The notes under the pieces were generated by a model. The model had not been told where the DNA came from. It worked only from the letters and a program-made list of their open reading frames with translations, and did no database searches. Below, piece by piece: positions 17,877-26,135 of a stretch of 64,000 nt of DNA. A program made the translations under genes and the position numbers. Each line of letters starts with the position of its first letter. The stretch's first letter is position 1. This DNA comes from Alistipes sp. (GTDB lineage: Bacteria > Bacteroidota > Bacteroidia > Bacteroidales > Rikenellaceae): NCBI GenBank assembly GCA_020026375.1, contig JAHHQN010000009.1, forward strand, positions 1 to 64,000, written 5' to 3'.

Positions 17877-19841
17877 CTATTTCCTGTTCTCTTCCGTCTG
17901 TGCGTCGATGAGTTTCACCTTCTCGACAGTGGCGGCAATCTCCTCGTGGAGGTGCTGGATTTTGGTTCTGATTTCGGCAATCAGCGCGTCGGAGTTCTTC
18001 GACTTGGAGAAGAAACCGATGTTGTTCTCCAAGAGGGCGGTCTCCTGCTCCAGCTGGCGTACTTTATTATAGAGATGTTCGCGTTCCTGACGCAGACGGT
18101 TCTCGCCCGACGACTTGAGCGACGACACCTTCTCCTTGAAGCGGTTGATCGAGCGGTCGCGCTCCGAGCCGCGCAGGGCGGTGAAGAGTTTGTCGACCAC
18201 GGCCTTGTAACGCTTCTGCACCTCGTCCTTCTGCTTGATGGGCACGAAGCCGATTTCGCCCCAGCGACGCTGGAAATTGCGAATCACCTCATAACCGCCG
18301 GCCTTGATGTCGGCAGCAGCCATCTCCTCCAAGAGGGCGAGCTTCTTGCGGAGGTTAACCTCATACTCGTCGTCCACCGATGCGAAGTGCGCGCTCTTGC
18401 GCTCGAAGAACTTGTCGCACGCGGCACGGAAACGCTTCCACACGGCGTCGGAATGGCGGCGCGACACGGTGCCGACCTCCTTCCAGCGCGCCTGAAGCGC
18501 AATCAGGTCGTCGGTGGCCTTCTTCCAGTCGTCGCTGTTCATGAGCGACTCGGCCGCCTCACACAGCTCGTTCTTGAGCTGGAGGTTGTGGTCCATCTCG
18601 GTCTTCACGTCGGAGTAGAACACGCGCTTGGCCTCGAAGAACTTGTCACACGCGGCACGGAAACGGTCGTAGATGTGGGTATTCTCCTTCTTGGGGGCAA
18701 AGCCGATGGTCTTCCAGGTCTTCTGAATGTCGAGCAGACGGTCGCTGGCCTTGTTCCACTCCTTGCGGGTGGTCATGGGCTGTGCGGTCAGCTCCTCGGC
18801 CGCCTCACAGAGTTCGGTCTTGAGGGCGAGGTTCTTCACCTGGTCGGCCTTCAGCGACTCGAAGTGGGCCTGATGCTGCTTGTTGATGCGGCTCGATGCG
18901 GCCTTGAAACGCTCCCACAGCACCTCCTTGTACTCCTTGGCCACGGGACCCGTCTCGCGCCATTCGTCGTGGAGTTTCTGCAGCTTGTGGAACGCCTCCA
19001 CAATCGAAGGCTCCATCAGCAGGGCCTCGGCCTGCTCGCACAGTGCGATTTTCTGCTCATAGTTCTTCTTCAGGTCGAGGTCACGCAGCTCCTTGTTGAT
19101 TTTGATGAAGTTGTAGAAATTCTCGACATGGAGGTTGTAGGTCTCCCACAAATCCTTGACATTGGCCAGCGGAACGATGCCCGTATCCTTCCAGCGCTGC
19201 TGCAGCTCGCGGAACTTGTTGAAGGTGTGGTTCAGCGTCTCGTCGGAATTGACCAGTTCCTTCAGCTCCTCGATGATGCCGAGCTTGACCTTGAGGTTCT
19301 CCTCCTTTTCGGCCTCGAGGTTCGAGAGGAAGATGTCGCGCAGACGGCGGTACTCCTTGAACTGCTCCTTGAGCTCGTTCTCGGCGTTGTCGACCGGAGC
19401 CGTGAACTCCTCCTCCGCGCCGCCCTCTTCGAGGAACGCCTTGCGGGCGGCCTCCACCTCGGCACGGCGAATGCGGTAGAAGGCCACCTTTATCGCCTCC
19501 ACATCGCGGCGAATGGCCTGCACAGGCTGCTGGGCGATGAGTTGGGCGAGAGCAGCCACGAGTTCCTCCTTGGTTTTTCCGGCGAACTTGTCCTCCGAGG
19601 AGGCCTCCTCCTCACAGACAGTATCATCGAACGAAGTCTCATCGTCAACCTCGATATCCTTATCAATATCAATAGTGGTATCCGCTGCATCTGCAACAGG
19701 ATTCTCGACCTCGGGGGTCACGGGTGATGCACTCTCGCAGGAAGTAGCTCCGGGAGTTGCATGATTGTCTGATTGTGAATTGTCGACACTCAATTCGACA
19801 CGCTCATCAGATACCGGCAAAGTAGGTTTTTCAACAGCCAT
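17877..19841 (-). CDS. DUF349-repeat protein
   Basis: Cytoplasmic, charged, mostly helical protein of 654 residues. After an acidic low-complexity N-terminus (about 1-85) it has several DUF349 repeats, each with the pattern W(K/R)..G.v......LW..F..A...F (for example RWKDTGIVP, EWRETGPVA, TWKTIGFAP, RWKEVGTVS, RWGEIGFVP), followed by a C-terminal coiled coil. The molecular function of DUF349 proteins is not established. It leads an operon with pyrG and yidC and has its own -7 element at 19889-19896. Confidence 0.88.
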   Translation of the reverse strand: MAVEKPTLPVSDERVELSVDNSQSDNHATPGATSCESASPVTPEVENPVADAADTTIDIDKDIEVDDETSFDDTVCEEEASSEDKFAGKTKEELVAALAQLIAQQPVQAIRRDVEAIKVAFYRIRRAEVEAARKAFLEEGGAEEEFTAPVDNAENELKEQFKEYRRLRDIFLSNLEAEKEENLKVKLGIIEELKELVNSDETLNHTFNKFRELQQRWKDTGIVPLANVKDLWETYNLHVENFYNFIKINKELRDLDLKKNYEQKIALCEQAEALLMEPSIVEAFHKLQKLHDEWRETGPVAKEYKEVLWERFKAASSRINKQHQAHFESLKADQVKNLALKTELCEAAEELTAQPMTTRKEWNKASDRLLDIQKTWKTIGFAPKKENTHIYDRFRAACDKFFEAKRVFYSDVKTEMDHNLQLKNELCEAAESLMNSDDWKKATDDLIALQARWKEVGTVSRRHSDAVWKRFRAACDKFFERKSAHFASVDDEYEVNLRKKLALLEEMAAADIKAGGYEVIRNFQRRWGEIGFVPIKQKDEVQKRYKAVVDKLFTALRGSERDRSINRFKEKVSSLKSSGENRLRQEREHLYNKVRQLEQETALLENNIGFFSKSKNSDALIAEIRTKIQHLHEEIAATVEKVKLIDAQTEENRK

Positions 19842-19888
19842 CTCAATACGGATTTTTGGATTTCTCTATATAGAGAATATTAATTTGG

Positions 19889-19896
19889 CAAATATA
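19889..19896 (-). promoter_or_regulatory. -7 element for the DUF349-pyrG-yidC operon
   Basis: TATATTTG on the minus strand, about 48 bp before the ATG at 19841. CAAA-type -33 candidates exist at 19912 and 19921, but the spacing is not ideal. Confidence 0.5.
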
Positions 19897-19940
19897 ACCA
19901 TTTTTTCGACGCAAATCACACAAATTCAAGGTAAATTTAT

Positions 19941-19948
19941 TACCTTCG
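19941..19948 (+). promoter_or_regulatory. Weak -7 element for the response regulator
   Basis: TACCTTCG, one base off the TAnnTTTG consensus, about 65 nt before the ATG at 20015. It is divergent from the DUF349 promoter. Confidence 0.35.
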
Positions 19949-20014
19949 CAAAAAGATAACCCAAATGGGACACCATTCCCCACCCACGGGTGGAGCAACT
20001 AAACAAATGGAAAT

Positions 20015-20689
20015 ATGAATCATCGTATTCTGCTTGTCGATGACGAAATCGACATTCTCGAATTCATCAAGTACAACCTCGAGAAAGAGGGTTACCTGGT
20101 GGCAACGGCCGAGAACGGAGCCGAGGCCCTGCGCACGGCCGAGAGTTTTCTTCCCCACCTGATTCTGCTCGACAGAATGATGCCCGTGATGGACGGTGTG
20201 GAGACCTGCCGCGCCATTCGCAAAAACCCCCGTCTGAAAGACACGCTCGTGGTATTTCTCACCGCACTGAGCGATGATTCCGAAGAGCTGAAGGGATTTG
20301 ACGCCGGAGCCGACGACTACATCGCCAAACCCATCAAACTTCCCCTGCTCAAGAGCCGCCTGCAGGCCATTCTCAAACGCCTGCCCCTCAACGAAACCAC
20401 CCCCGACCACCCCACCGAAAGCGAGCTGACCATCGACCGCGACCGCTATTCGGTGACCCTCGCGGGCCGCGAAATCATACTTCCGCGCAAGGAGTTCGCC
20501 CTGCTCGACCTGCTCTACTCGTCGGCCGGCAAACTCATCACCCGAAAGGACATCTACACCAAAATCTGGGGCGACAATGTGGTGGTCGGCGACCGCACCA
20601 TCGATGTCCATATCCGCAAATTACGCCAGAAGATAGGCTTCTCCCACATCACCACCATCAAGGGTGTGGGCTACAAGTTCGAGCCGTAA
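20015..20689 (+). CDS. OmpR/PhoB-family response regulator (RprY-like)
   Basis: Two-component transcription regulator of 224 residues. The receiver domain (1-120) has the acidic pocket LLVDDE, phospho-acceptor Asp53 in LLDRMMPVMDG, Thr83 and Lys105 in AKPIKLP. A winged-helix DNA-binding domain (about 130-224) ends with HIRKLRQKIG and IKGVGYKFEP. It resembles the RprY/PhoB branch of Bacteroidota. No histidine kinase gene lies beside it in this window, so its partner is elsewhere. A terminator follows directly. Confidence 0.93.
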   Translation: MNHRILLVDDEIDILEFIKYNLEKEGYLVATAENGAEALRTAESFLPHLILLDRMMPVMDGVETCRAIRKNPRLKDTLVVFLTALSDDSEELKGFDAGADDYIAKPIKLPLLKSRLQAILKRLPLNETTPDHPTESELTIDRDRYSVTLAGREIILPRKEFALLDLLYSSAGKLITRKDIYTKIWGDNVVVGDRTIDVHIRKLRQKIGFSHITTIKGVGYKFEP

Positions 20690-20712
20690 TTCCTGCGGAA
20701 CAACTCCGCCAC

Positions 20713-20741
20713 GGCATCTCGAAACACGAGGTGCCTTTTTT
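20713..20741 (+). terminator. Terminator of the response-regulator gene
   Basis: GGCATCTCG (20713-20721) pairs with CGAGGTGCC (20727-20735), including one G-T pair, and is followed by six T residues. Confidence 0.85.
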
Positions 20742-20828
20742 GTTTTTCTGAAGTCATTTACAGAGATTTCGAACAGCCGACTGCCCAAATTTGCGAGCCA
20801 AAAGTGTCACTTTGTTCCTTTTTTTGTG

Positions 20829-20836
20829 TAAATTTG
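20829..20836 (+). promoter_or_regulatory. -7 element for crcB-ackA-ptb-buk
   Basis: TAAATTTG about 33 bp before the crcB ATG. A TTTG at 20811-20814 is close but with a shorter spacer than usual. I saw no fluoride (crcB-motif) riboswitch in this leader. Confidence 0.5.
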
Positions 20837-20868
20837 CATATTTATAAAAATAAATGTACATTTAGCTT

Positions 20869-21240
20869 ATGATTCGTGAACTTTTGGCCGCCGGTTGCGG
20901 CGGAGCATTGGGTGCCATGTCGCGCTATCTCCTCTCGGGAGTGGTTCTGGCCGGCGTCACCTGGGCGGGTTTTCCCGTGGGGACATTCGCAGTGAACGCA
21001 CTGGGCTCGCTGCTCATCGGATTCTTCATGAAGTCGGTATCCTCGTCGGTGGTAATGACCCTGCTCACCGTGGGATTCTGCGGAGGATTCACCACCTTCT
21101 CGACCTTCTCGGCCGATGCACTCAAACTGCTGCGCGGAGGCGACTACTCCACCATGGCACTCTACATCGCCATGAGTGTGGCCGTGTGCATGATATGCGT
21201 GAGCATAGGCATGTGGTTAGGAACATTATTAAAAAATTAA
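20869..21240 (+). CDS. crcB: Fluoride efflux channel CrcB/Fluc
   Basis: Small inner-membrane fluoride exporter of 123 residues with four transmembrane helices. Conserved CrcB motifs are GGALGAMSRYLLS near the N-terminus and GFCGGFTTFSTFS in the third helix region. It is a single-gene form expected to work as a homodimer. It starts the run crcB-ackA-ptb-buk; only 13 bp separate it from ackA and no terminator is visible between them, so co-transcription is likely. A functional reason for the link is not obvious. Confidence 0.93.
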   Translation: MIRELLAAGCGGALGAMSRYLLSGVVLAGVTWAGFPVGTFAVNALGSLLIGFFMKSVSSSVVMTLLTVGFCGGFTTFSTFSADALKLLRGGDYSTMALYIAMSVAVCMICVSIGMWLGTLLKN

Positions 21241-21253
21241 CAAGATATAAGTT

Positions 21254-22465
21254 ATGGTAATTTTGGTATTGAACTGCGGTTCATCGTCGATCAAGTATCA
21301 GGTCATCGACATGAACGACGCATCGAGCAAGTTGCTCGCAAAGGGACTTGTAGAGCGTATCGGACTCCCCGAAGGCGACTTGAAGCACAAACCCGTAGGC
21401 AAGGAGCCTTTCGCACTCCACCAGCCCATTCCCGACCATACCACGGGTATCCGTCTGGTGCTCGACGCACTGCTCGACCCCACCCACGGCGTCATCTCGT
21501 CGCTCGACGAACTGAAGGCCGTCGGTCACCGTGTGGCCCACGGCGGTGAGTTCTTCCCCGAGAGCGCACTGGTCACCGAGGATTCGAAGGACAAGATCCG
21601 TTCGCTCTTCGAGATTGCCCCCCTCCACAATCCTCCCGCCATCGAGGGTATCCTCTCCATCGAGAAGGTACTTCCCGGCGTTCCGCAGGTGACGGCATTC
21701 GACACCTCGTTCCACCAGACCCTCCCGGCCCACAACTACCTCTACGCACTGCCCTACGAGTACTACGAGAAGTACCGCGTGCGCAAGTACGGCTTCCACG
21801 GCACCAGCCACAAGTTCGTGGCACGCGAGGGTGCGAAGATGGCCGGTCTGGACATCAACAACTCGAAAATCATCACCTGCCACATCGGCAACGGCGCCTC
21901 GATTACCGCCGTGCTCAACGGCAAATCCTACGACACCTCGATGGGCTTCTCGCCGCTCGACGGTCTGGTGATGGGTACCCGTTGCGGTCAGGTCGATGCC
22001 AGCGCCATCACCTTCATCGGTGACAAGGAACACATGTCGTTCGCCGACCTGAACAACATGATGAACAAGAAGTCGGGTGTGCAGGGCATGACCGGCATCT
22101 CGAGCGACATGCGCGACATCGACGCCGCCTACGACGAAGGCAACGAGAAGGCCGTAGTGGCCCGCGACATGTACTATGCGCGTGTGAAGAAGTATGTGGG
22201 TCAGTATGCTGCCGAGATGGGCGGTCTCGACCTGATTATCTTCACCGGCGGCGTGGGCGAGAACTCCAAGGAGCTGCGTGAGTACGTCTGCTCGAACATG
22301 GAATTCATGGGCATGAAGTTCGACCACGAGGCCAACATGAGCGTCAAGGGCGACGACAAGATACTGTCGACCGCCGACTCAAAGGTAAAGATTGCCGTGA
22401 TTGCCACCAACGAGGAGCTGGTGATTGCAACCGACACATATAATTTGGTTAAAAATCTTAAATAA
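21254..22465 (+). CDS. ackA: Acetate kinase
   Basis: Converts acetyl phosphate and ADP to acetate and ATP. The 403-residue product has the ASKHA-fold signature VLVLNCGSSSIKYQVID at the N-terminus, the second signature YGFHGTSHKFVA near residue 180, and HIGNGASITAV and GGVGENS motifs for nucleotide binding. Length is normal for the family. It is followed after 9 bp by a phosphate acyltransferase and then butyrate kinase, so this is an acyl-phosphate ATP-generating cluster. Confidence 0.97.
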   Translation: MVILVLNCGSSSIKYQVIDMNDASSKLLAKGLVERIGLPEGDLKHKPVGKEPFALHQPIPDHTTGIRLVLDALLDPTHGVISSLDELKAVGHRVAHGGEFFPESALVTEDSKDKIRSLFEIAPLHNPPAIEGILSIEKVLPGVPQVTAFDTSFHQTLPAHNYLYALPYEYYEKYRVRKYGFHGTSHKFVAREGAKMAGLDINNSKIITCHIGNGASITAVLNGKSYDTSMGFSPLDGLVMGTRCGQVDASAITFIGDKEHMSFADLNNMMNKKSGVQGMTGISSDMRDIDAAYDEGNEKAVVARDMYYARVKKYVGQYAAEMGGLDLIIFTGGVGENSKELREYVCSNMEFMGMKFDHEANMSVKGDDKILSTADSKVKIAVIATNEELVIATDTYNLVKNLK

Positions 22466-22474
22466 TTCAACACA

Positions 22475-23380
22475 ATGATTCAGCATTTGACAGAAATCGT
22501 CGAAGAGGCGAGAAAGAGAGGCAAGAAGAGATTGGCCGTAGCCTATGGTCAGGATTCACATACCATCGCAGCAGTTTACGAGGCATACAAGGAGGGTCTG
22601 GTAGAGCCTACCCTCTACGGTGACCGCGCCACCATCGAGCAGGTGTGCAAGGAGGAGGGCATCGACGTGGCCGCCTTCAACATCGTTGACGAGGCCAACG
22701 ACATGAAGTGTGTCACTCTGGCCGTTCAGGCCGTCGTAGCCGGTGGTGCCGACGTGCTGATGAAGGGTCTGGTATCGACCGACAAGTACATGCGCGGCAT
22801 TCTCAACAAGGACGCAGGTCTGTTCCCCCCGAAGGGTGTTTTGAGCCACGTGTCGATTTCGGAGATGCCCTGCTACCACAAGCTGCTCATCATGTCCGAC
22901 GTAGCCGTTATTCCCCTGCCCGACTTCAAGCAGAAGACCGTACAGATCAAGTATCTGGCACAGACGGCCAACCTGCTGGGCATCAAGACCCCCAAGATTG
23001 CCTGCATCGCTCCTTCGGAGCAGGTTCTGCCCAAGATTATCTCTTCGGCCGAGGGCGCACTGCTGGCCAAGATGGCCGACCGCGGCCAGTTGGGCAATGT
23101 CATCGTCGACGGTCCCCTGTCGCTGGACGTAGCCCTCTTCAAGGAGGTGGCCGAGCATAAGAAGGTCAAGGGTTCGGCCGTAGCCGGCGATCCCGACTGT
23201 CTGCTGTTCCCCAACCTGGAGTCGGCCAACGTCTTCTTCAAGTCGACCACCCACCTCTGCGGCGGTGAACTGGCAGCCATGGTCATGGGTACCAAGGTTC
23301 CCTGCGTGCTGACTTCGCGCGGCGACAGCAGCAAGACCAAGCTCTACTCCATCGCACTGGCTTGTCTGGCAGCAAAATAA
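22475..23380 (+). CDS. ptb: Phosphate butyryltransferase (phosphate acyltransferase)
   Basis: Transfers an acyl group from CoA to phosphate. The 301-residue product is the short Pta/Ptb-type domain, with GGADVLMKGLVSTDKYMRGILNK, LSHVSISEMP and the C-terminal NLESANVFFKS and ELAAMVMGTKVP motifs. Length and the neighbouring butyrate kinase favour phosphate butyryltransferase. Because ackA also adjoins it, the enzyme might serve acetyl-CoA too; specificity cannot be read from the sequence. It lies 9 bp after ackA and 47 bp before buk. Confidence 0.9.
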   Translation: MIQHLTEIVEEARKRGKKRLAVAYGQDSHTIAAVYEAYKEGLVEPTLYGDRATIEQVCKEEGIDVAAFNIVDEANDMKCVTLAVQAVVAGGADVLMKGLVSTDKYMRGILNKDAGLFPPKGVLSHVSISEMPCYHKLLIMSDVAVIPLPDFKQKTVQIKYLAQTANLLGIKTPKIACIAPSEQVLPKIISSAEGALLAKMADRGQLGNVIVDGPLSLDVALFKEVAEHKKVKGSAVAGDPDCLLFPNLESANVFFKSTTHLCGGELAAMVMGTKVPCVLTSRGDSSKTKLYSIALACLAAK

Positions 23381-23427
23381 AACATCAATAAACCTTAAGA
23401 CTCCAAACTTTTTGAACCGAGACACTT

Positions 23428-24498
23428 ATGAGCTACAAAATTCTGGCAATAAATCCCGGCTCTACCTCCACAAAGATTGCCATCTACGAAGATGAGCGAC
23501 CGTTGTGGGTACCGACTCTCCACCACTCCCACGAGGAGATTTCGCGCTTCGAAAAGGCGCTCGACCAACTCGAGTGGCGCAGAGGGTTGATTATGAAGGC
23601 CATCGAGGAAAACGGATTCAATATCCACGACCTGTCGGCGGTCATCGGCCGCGGCGGTCTGATAAAACCTGTTCCGGGCGGCGTTTACGAAGTGAACGCC
23701 CGCATGCAGGACGATTTGATTCATGCCGAAAAGAAGCATGTGTGCAATCTGGGCGGTCTGCTGGCTGCCGAAATTGCCGAGACTGCCGGCGTGAAAGCCT
23801 ACATCGCCGACCCTCCCGTGGTGGACGAGATGTGCGACGAAGCACGCATTTCGGGTCTTCCGTCGTGTCCGCGCAAGTCGATATTCCACGCCCTGAACCA
23901 CAAAGCCACGGCGCGTCTGCACTGCAAGCGCAACGGCCTGTGCTACGAGGAGGTCAACCTCATCGTGGTGCACATGGGCGGCGGCATATCGGTGGCAGCC
24001 CACCGCAAGGGACAGGTCATCGACGTGAACAACGCCCTCGACGGCGACGGAAGTTTCGCTCCCGACCGTGCCGGCTCACTGCCCTCCTGCTCGCTCATCA
24101 GAGCCTGCTTCTCGGGCAAGTTCTCGTCGGCCGACGAGATGATTCGCTTCATCTCCTCGAAGGGCGGACTGGTGGCCTACCTCGGCACCAACTCCGTCAT
24201 CGAAATCCGCTCGCGCATCGAGCAGGGTGACACCCAGGCCAAAAAACTCCTGGACGCCATGTGTTACAATGTCTCGAAGCAAATCGGTGCTGCGGCCGCC
24301 GCCCTGTGCGGCAAGGTCGACGCTATCCTCCTCACGGGAGGTATCGCCCACTGCGAACCCGTCGTCGACTATATCCGCGACCACTGTGCGTTCATCGCCC
24401 CTCTGTCGGTTTATCCCGGAGAAAATGAACTGGAGTCCCTGGCATTGAATGCCCTGGCCGTACTTCGCAAGGAGAGAGAGGCTTCGGTCTACCTCTGA
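23428..24498 (+). CDS. buk: Butyrate kinase
   Basis: Makes butyrate and ATP from butyryl phosphate and ADP. The 356-residue ASKHA kinase opens ILAINPGSTSTKIAIYED and contains AVIGRGGLIKPVPGGVY, KSIFHALNHKA, VVHMGGGISVAAH and ILLTGGIAH motifs typical of Buk rather than AckA. With ptb it forms the terminal butyrate pathway; branched-chain acyl phosphates are alternative substrates. The genes that make butyryl-CoA are not in this window. A strong terminator follows. Confidence 0.94.
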   Translation: MSYKILAINPGSTSTKIAIYEDERPLWVPTLHHSHEEISRFEKALDQLEWRRGLIMKAIEENGFNIHDLSAVIGRGGLIKPVPGGVYEVNARMQDDLIHAEKKHVCNLGGLLAAEIAETAGVKAYIADPPVVDEMCDEARISGLPSCPRKSIFHALNHKATARLHCKRNGLCYEEVNLIVVHMGGGISVAAHRKGQVIDVNNALDGDGSFAPDRAGSLPSCSLIRACFSGKFSSADEMIRFISSKGGLVAYLGTNSVIEIRSRIEQGDTQAKKLLDAMCYNVSKQIGAAAAALCGKVDAILLTGGIAHCEPVVDYIRDHCAFIAPLSVYPGENELESLALNALAVLRKEREASVYL

Positions 24499-24518
24499 AC
24501 GAAGGCACGTCCCGTCAC

Positions 24519-24561
24519 AAAAACCACCGCCGGCCGCAAGGCTGACGGTGGTTTTCTTTTT
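24519..24561 (+). terminator. Terminator of the crcB-ackA-ptb-buk unit
   Basis: AAAACCACCG (24520-24529) pairs with CGGTGGTTTT (24546-24555), with a second small GCC/GGC hairpin inside, then a T-rich run. Confidence 0.85.
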
Positions 24562-24587
24562 GGCATCACTCACCCGCCCCACTGACA

Positions 24588-24625
24588 GAAAAAAGGCAGC
24601 ACCCCGAAAGGTACTGCCTTTTTTC
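24588..24625. terminator. Terminator after the flippase gene, bidirectional
   Basis: GGCAG-ACC/GGT-CTGCC stem (24595-24618) between an A-run and a T-run. On the minus strand it closes the aroQ-pyk-flippase operon. Confidence 0.75.
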
Positions 24626-24644
24626 TGTTTCATATTCCGTGTTT

Positions 24645-26093
24645 CTATCTCCTCAACTGGTTCCTCAACAGGGTCATCACCTCGCGGAAGGCTTCCAGAC
24701 GGAAGAGAACCGACAGGACCAGATAGCCCGTCACGCCCACCGCCAGCTCCACCGCCAGCCGCAGACCGCTCTCCGAGGCCACCCATTGTCCGACGCCCTG
24801 CACCATCAGATACATGGCCGCCGACACTGCCGCCACCGGCAGCAGCGTGCGCACCAGCCGCCAGAGTCCCAGCTCCGTGACGCGCAGTGCCGCCCACACA
24901 TTGACCACCATCTCACACACCGAGAAGGCCACAAGGCCCCACATCACGGCGGTGATGCTCTGCGGTATGACCACCACGAGGATAACAGTGAGTATGAGTT
25001 TCTTCACCACCTCCAGTTGCACGATCCGACGACCGCGACATCTGACCTTCATCACATTGTAGGCCACCATGGCGATGGGATAGAAGAGGCCCGACAGACA
25101 GATGATCTCGAAGTAAGGCACCGTAGGCAGCCATTTCTCCTTGAGGAAGACGTCGAACACCTCATACCCCACGGCCGAGAGTCCCAGCATGACGGGAAAC
25201 ATCACATAGCTCACCACCATGACAATCTGGCGGAAGCTCTCCGCGAACTTGCGCTCCTGATCCGTGATTTTCGACAGTGCGGGGAAGATGACTCCCTGCA
25301 CGGCCGTCATCGTGGAGGTGACGGGCAAATCCTTGAGTTTCTGCGCTTGGTCGTAGTAGCCCAGGGTGTCGGCCGCATAAATCTTGCCGATGAAGAGCTG
25401 GGGCAGCTTGTTGTAGACGGCCGTGATGAGGTCGGTGGTCATCAGACTCATACTGTAGGGAGCCATGCTCCACAACCGTCCGACCGACCAGCGCGCCCGC
25501 CATCGCCAACCGCCCCACCACCACAGCATGGCGGCACGCGTAAGCACCTGCATCAGCCGCTGTGCCACCAGACTCCACACACCATAGCCGGCCAGCGCCA
25601 GCAGTACGGCCGCCGCACCGCTCACCACCGATGCCGCGAAGGTCACCTTCGAGAGCAGCGCGAAGCGGAACTGACGAATCAGCAGAGTGTTCTGTATGAC
25701 ACAGAGTGCATTGACCGGCAGGAAAAGAAAGAACACGGGTGCGATTTTCCGGATTTCGGGCATGGCGTAATAGTCCGCCACCCACGGCGAAAGGGTCACC
25801 AACGCTCCGTAGAGGAGCAGCGACACGGCGATGTTGAAGACAAAGACCGACGAATAGTCCTCCTCCGAGGGTTCGTCCTTGCTGCGAATGAGTGTCTGCG
25901 AAAAACCGCTGTCGACAAACACCTGCGCAAAGGTGACCAGCGAGGTGAGAATGGCCATCACACCGAAATCATCGGGCAACAGCAGCATCAGCACCACCAG
26001 CGATACACCCGTCTGCAAGAGCATGGTGCCGATTTTCTCACCGATGCTCCACGCCACTCCGCGAGTGACCCTATTTTTCAGATTGTCGTTCAA
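24645..26093 (-). CDS. Polysaccharide/lipid-linked oligosaccharide flippase (Wzx-like)
   Basis: Integral inner-membrane protein of 482 residues in the MOP/PST polysaccharide transporter group, with about twelve to fourteen hydrophobic segments. The N-terminus (RVTRGVAWSIGEKIGTMLLQ) and the segment DFGVMAILTSLVTFAQVFVDSGFSQTLIRSKD are characteristic of this family (lipopolysaccharide biosynthesis protein, MATE-like fold). It probably flips undecaprenyl-linked sugar units. No glycosyltransferases adjoin it; it lies 42 bp downstream of pyk, so it is an isolated member tied to a metabolic operon. Confidence 0.88.
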   Translation of the reverse strand: MNDNLKNRVTRGVAWSIGEKIGTMLLQTGVSLVVLMLLLPDDFGVMAILTSLVTFAQVFVDSGFSQTLIRSKDEPSEEDYSSVFVFNIAVSLLLYGALVTLSPWVADYYAMPEIRKIAPVFFLFLPVNALCVIQNTLLIRQFRFALLSKVTFAASVVSGAAAVLLALAGYGVWSLVAQRLMQVLTRAAMLWWWGGWRWRARWSVGRLWSMAPYSMSLMTTDLITAVYNKLPQLFIGKIYAADTLGYYDQAQKLKDLPVTSTMTAVQGVIFPALSKITDQERKFAESFRQIVMVVSYVMFPVMLGLSAVGYEVFDVFLKEKWLPTVPYFEIICLSGLFYPIAMVAYNVMKVRCRGRRIVQLEVVKKLILTVILVVVIPQSITAVMWGLVAFSVCEMVVNVWAALRVTELGLWRLVRTLLPVAAVSAAMYLMVQGVGQWVASESGLRLAVELAVGVTGYLVLSVLFRLEAFREVMTLLRNQLRR

Positions 26094-26135
26094 ATCCCCG
26101 TCCGGTATTCCGGAAAAACCGCATCAAAAGATTTT

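Noticed and set aside
20742..20868. Fluoride riboswitch before crcB
   Set aside because: The leader after the -7 element is only about 25-30 nt, and I see no conserved crcB-motif pseudoknot sequence.
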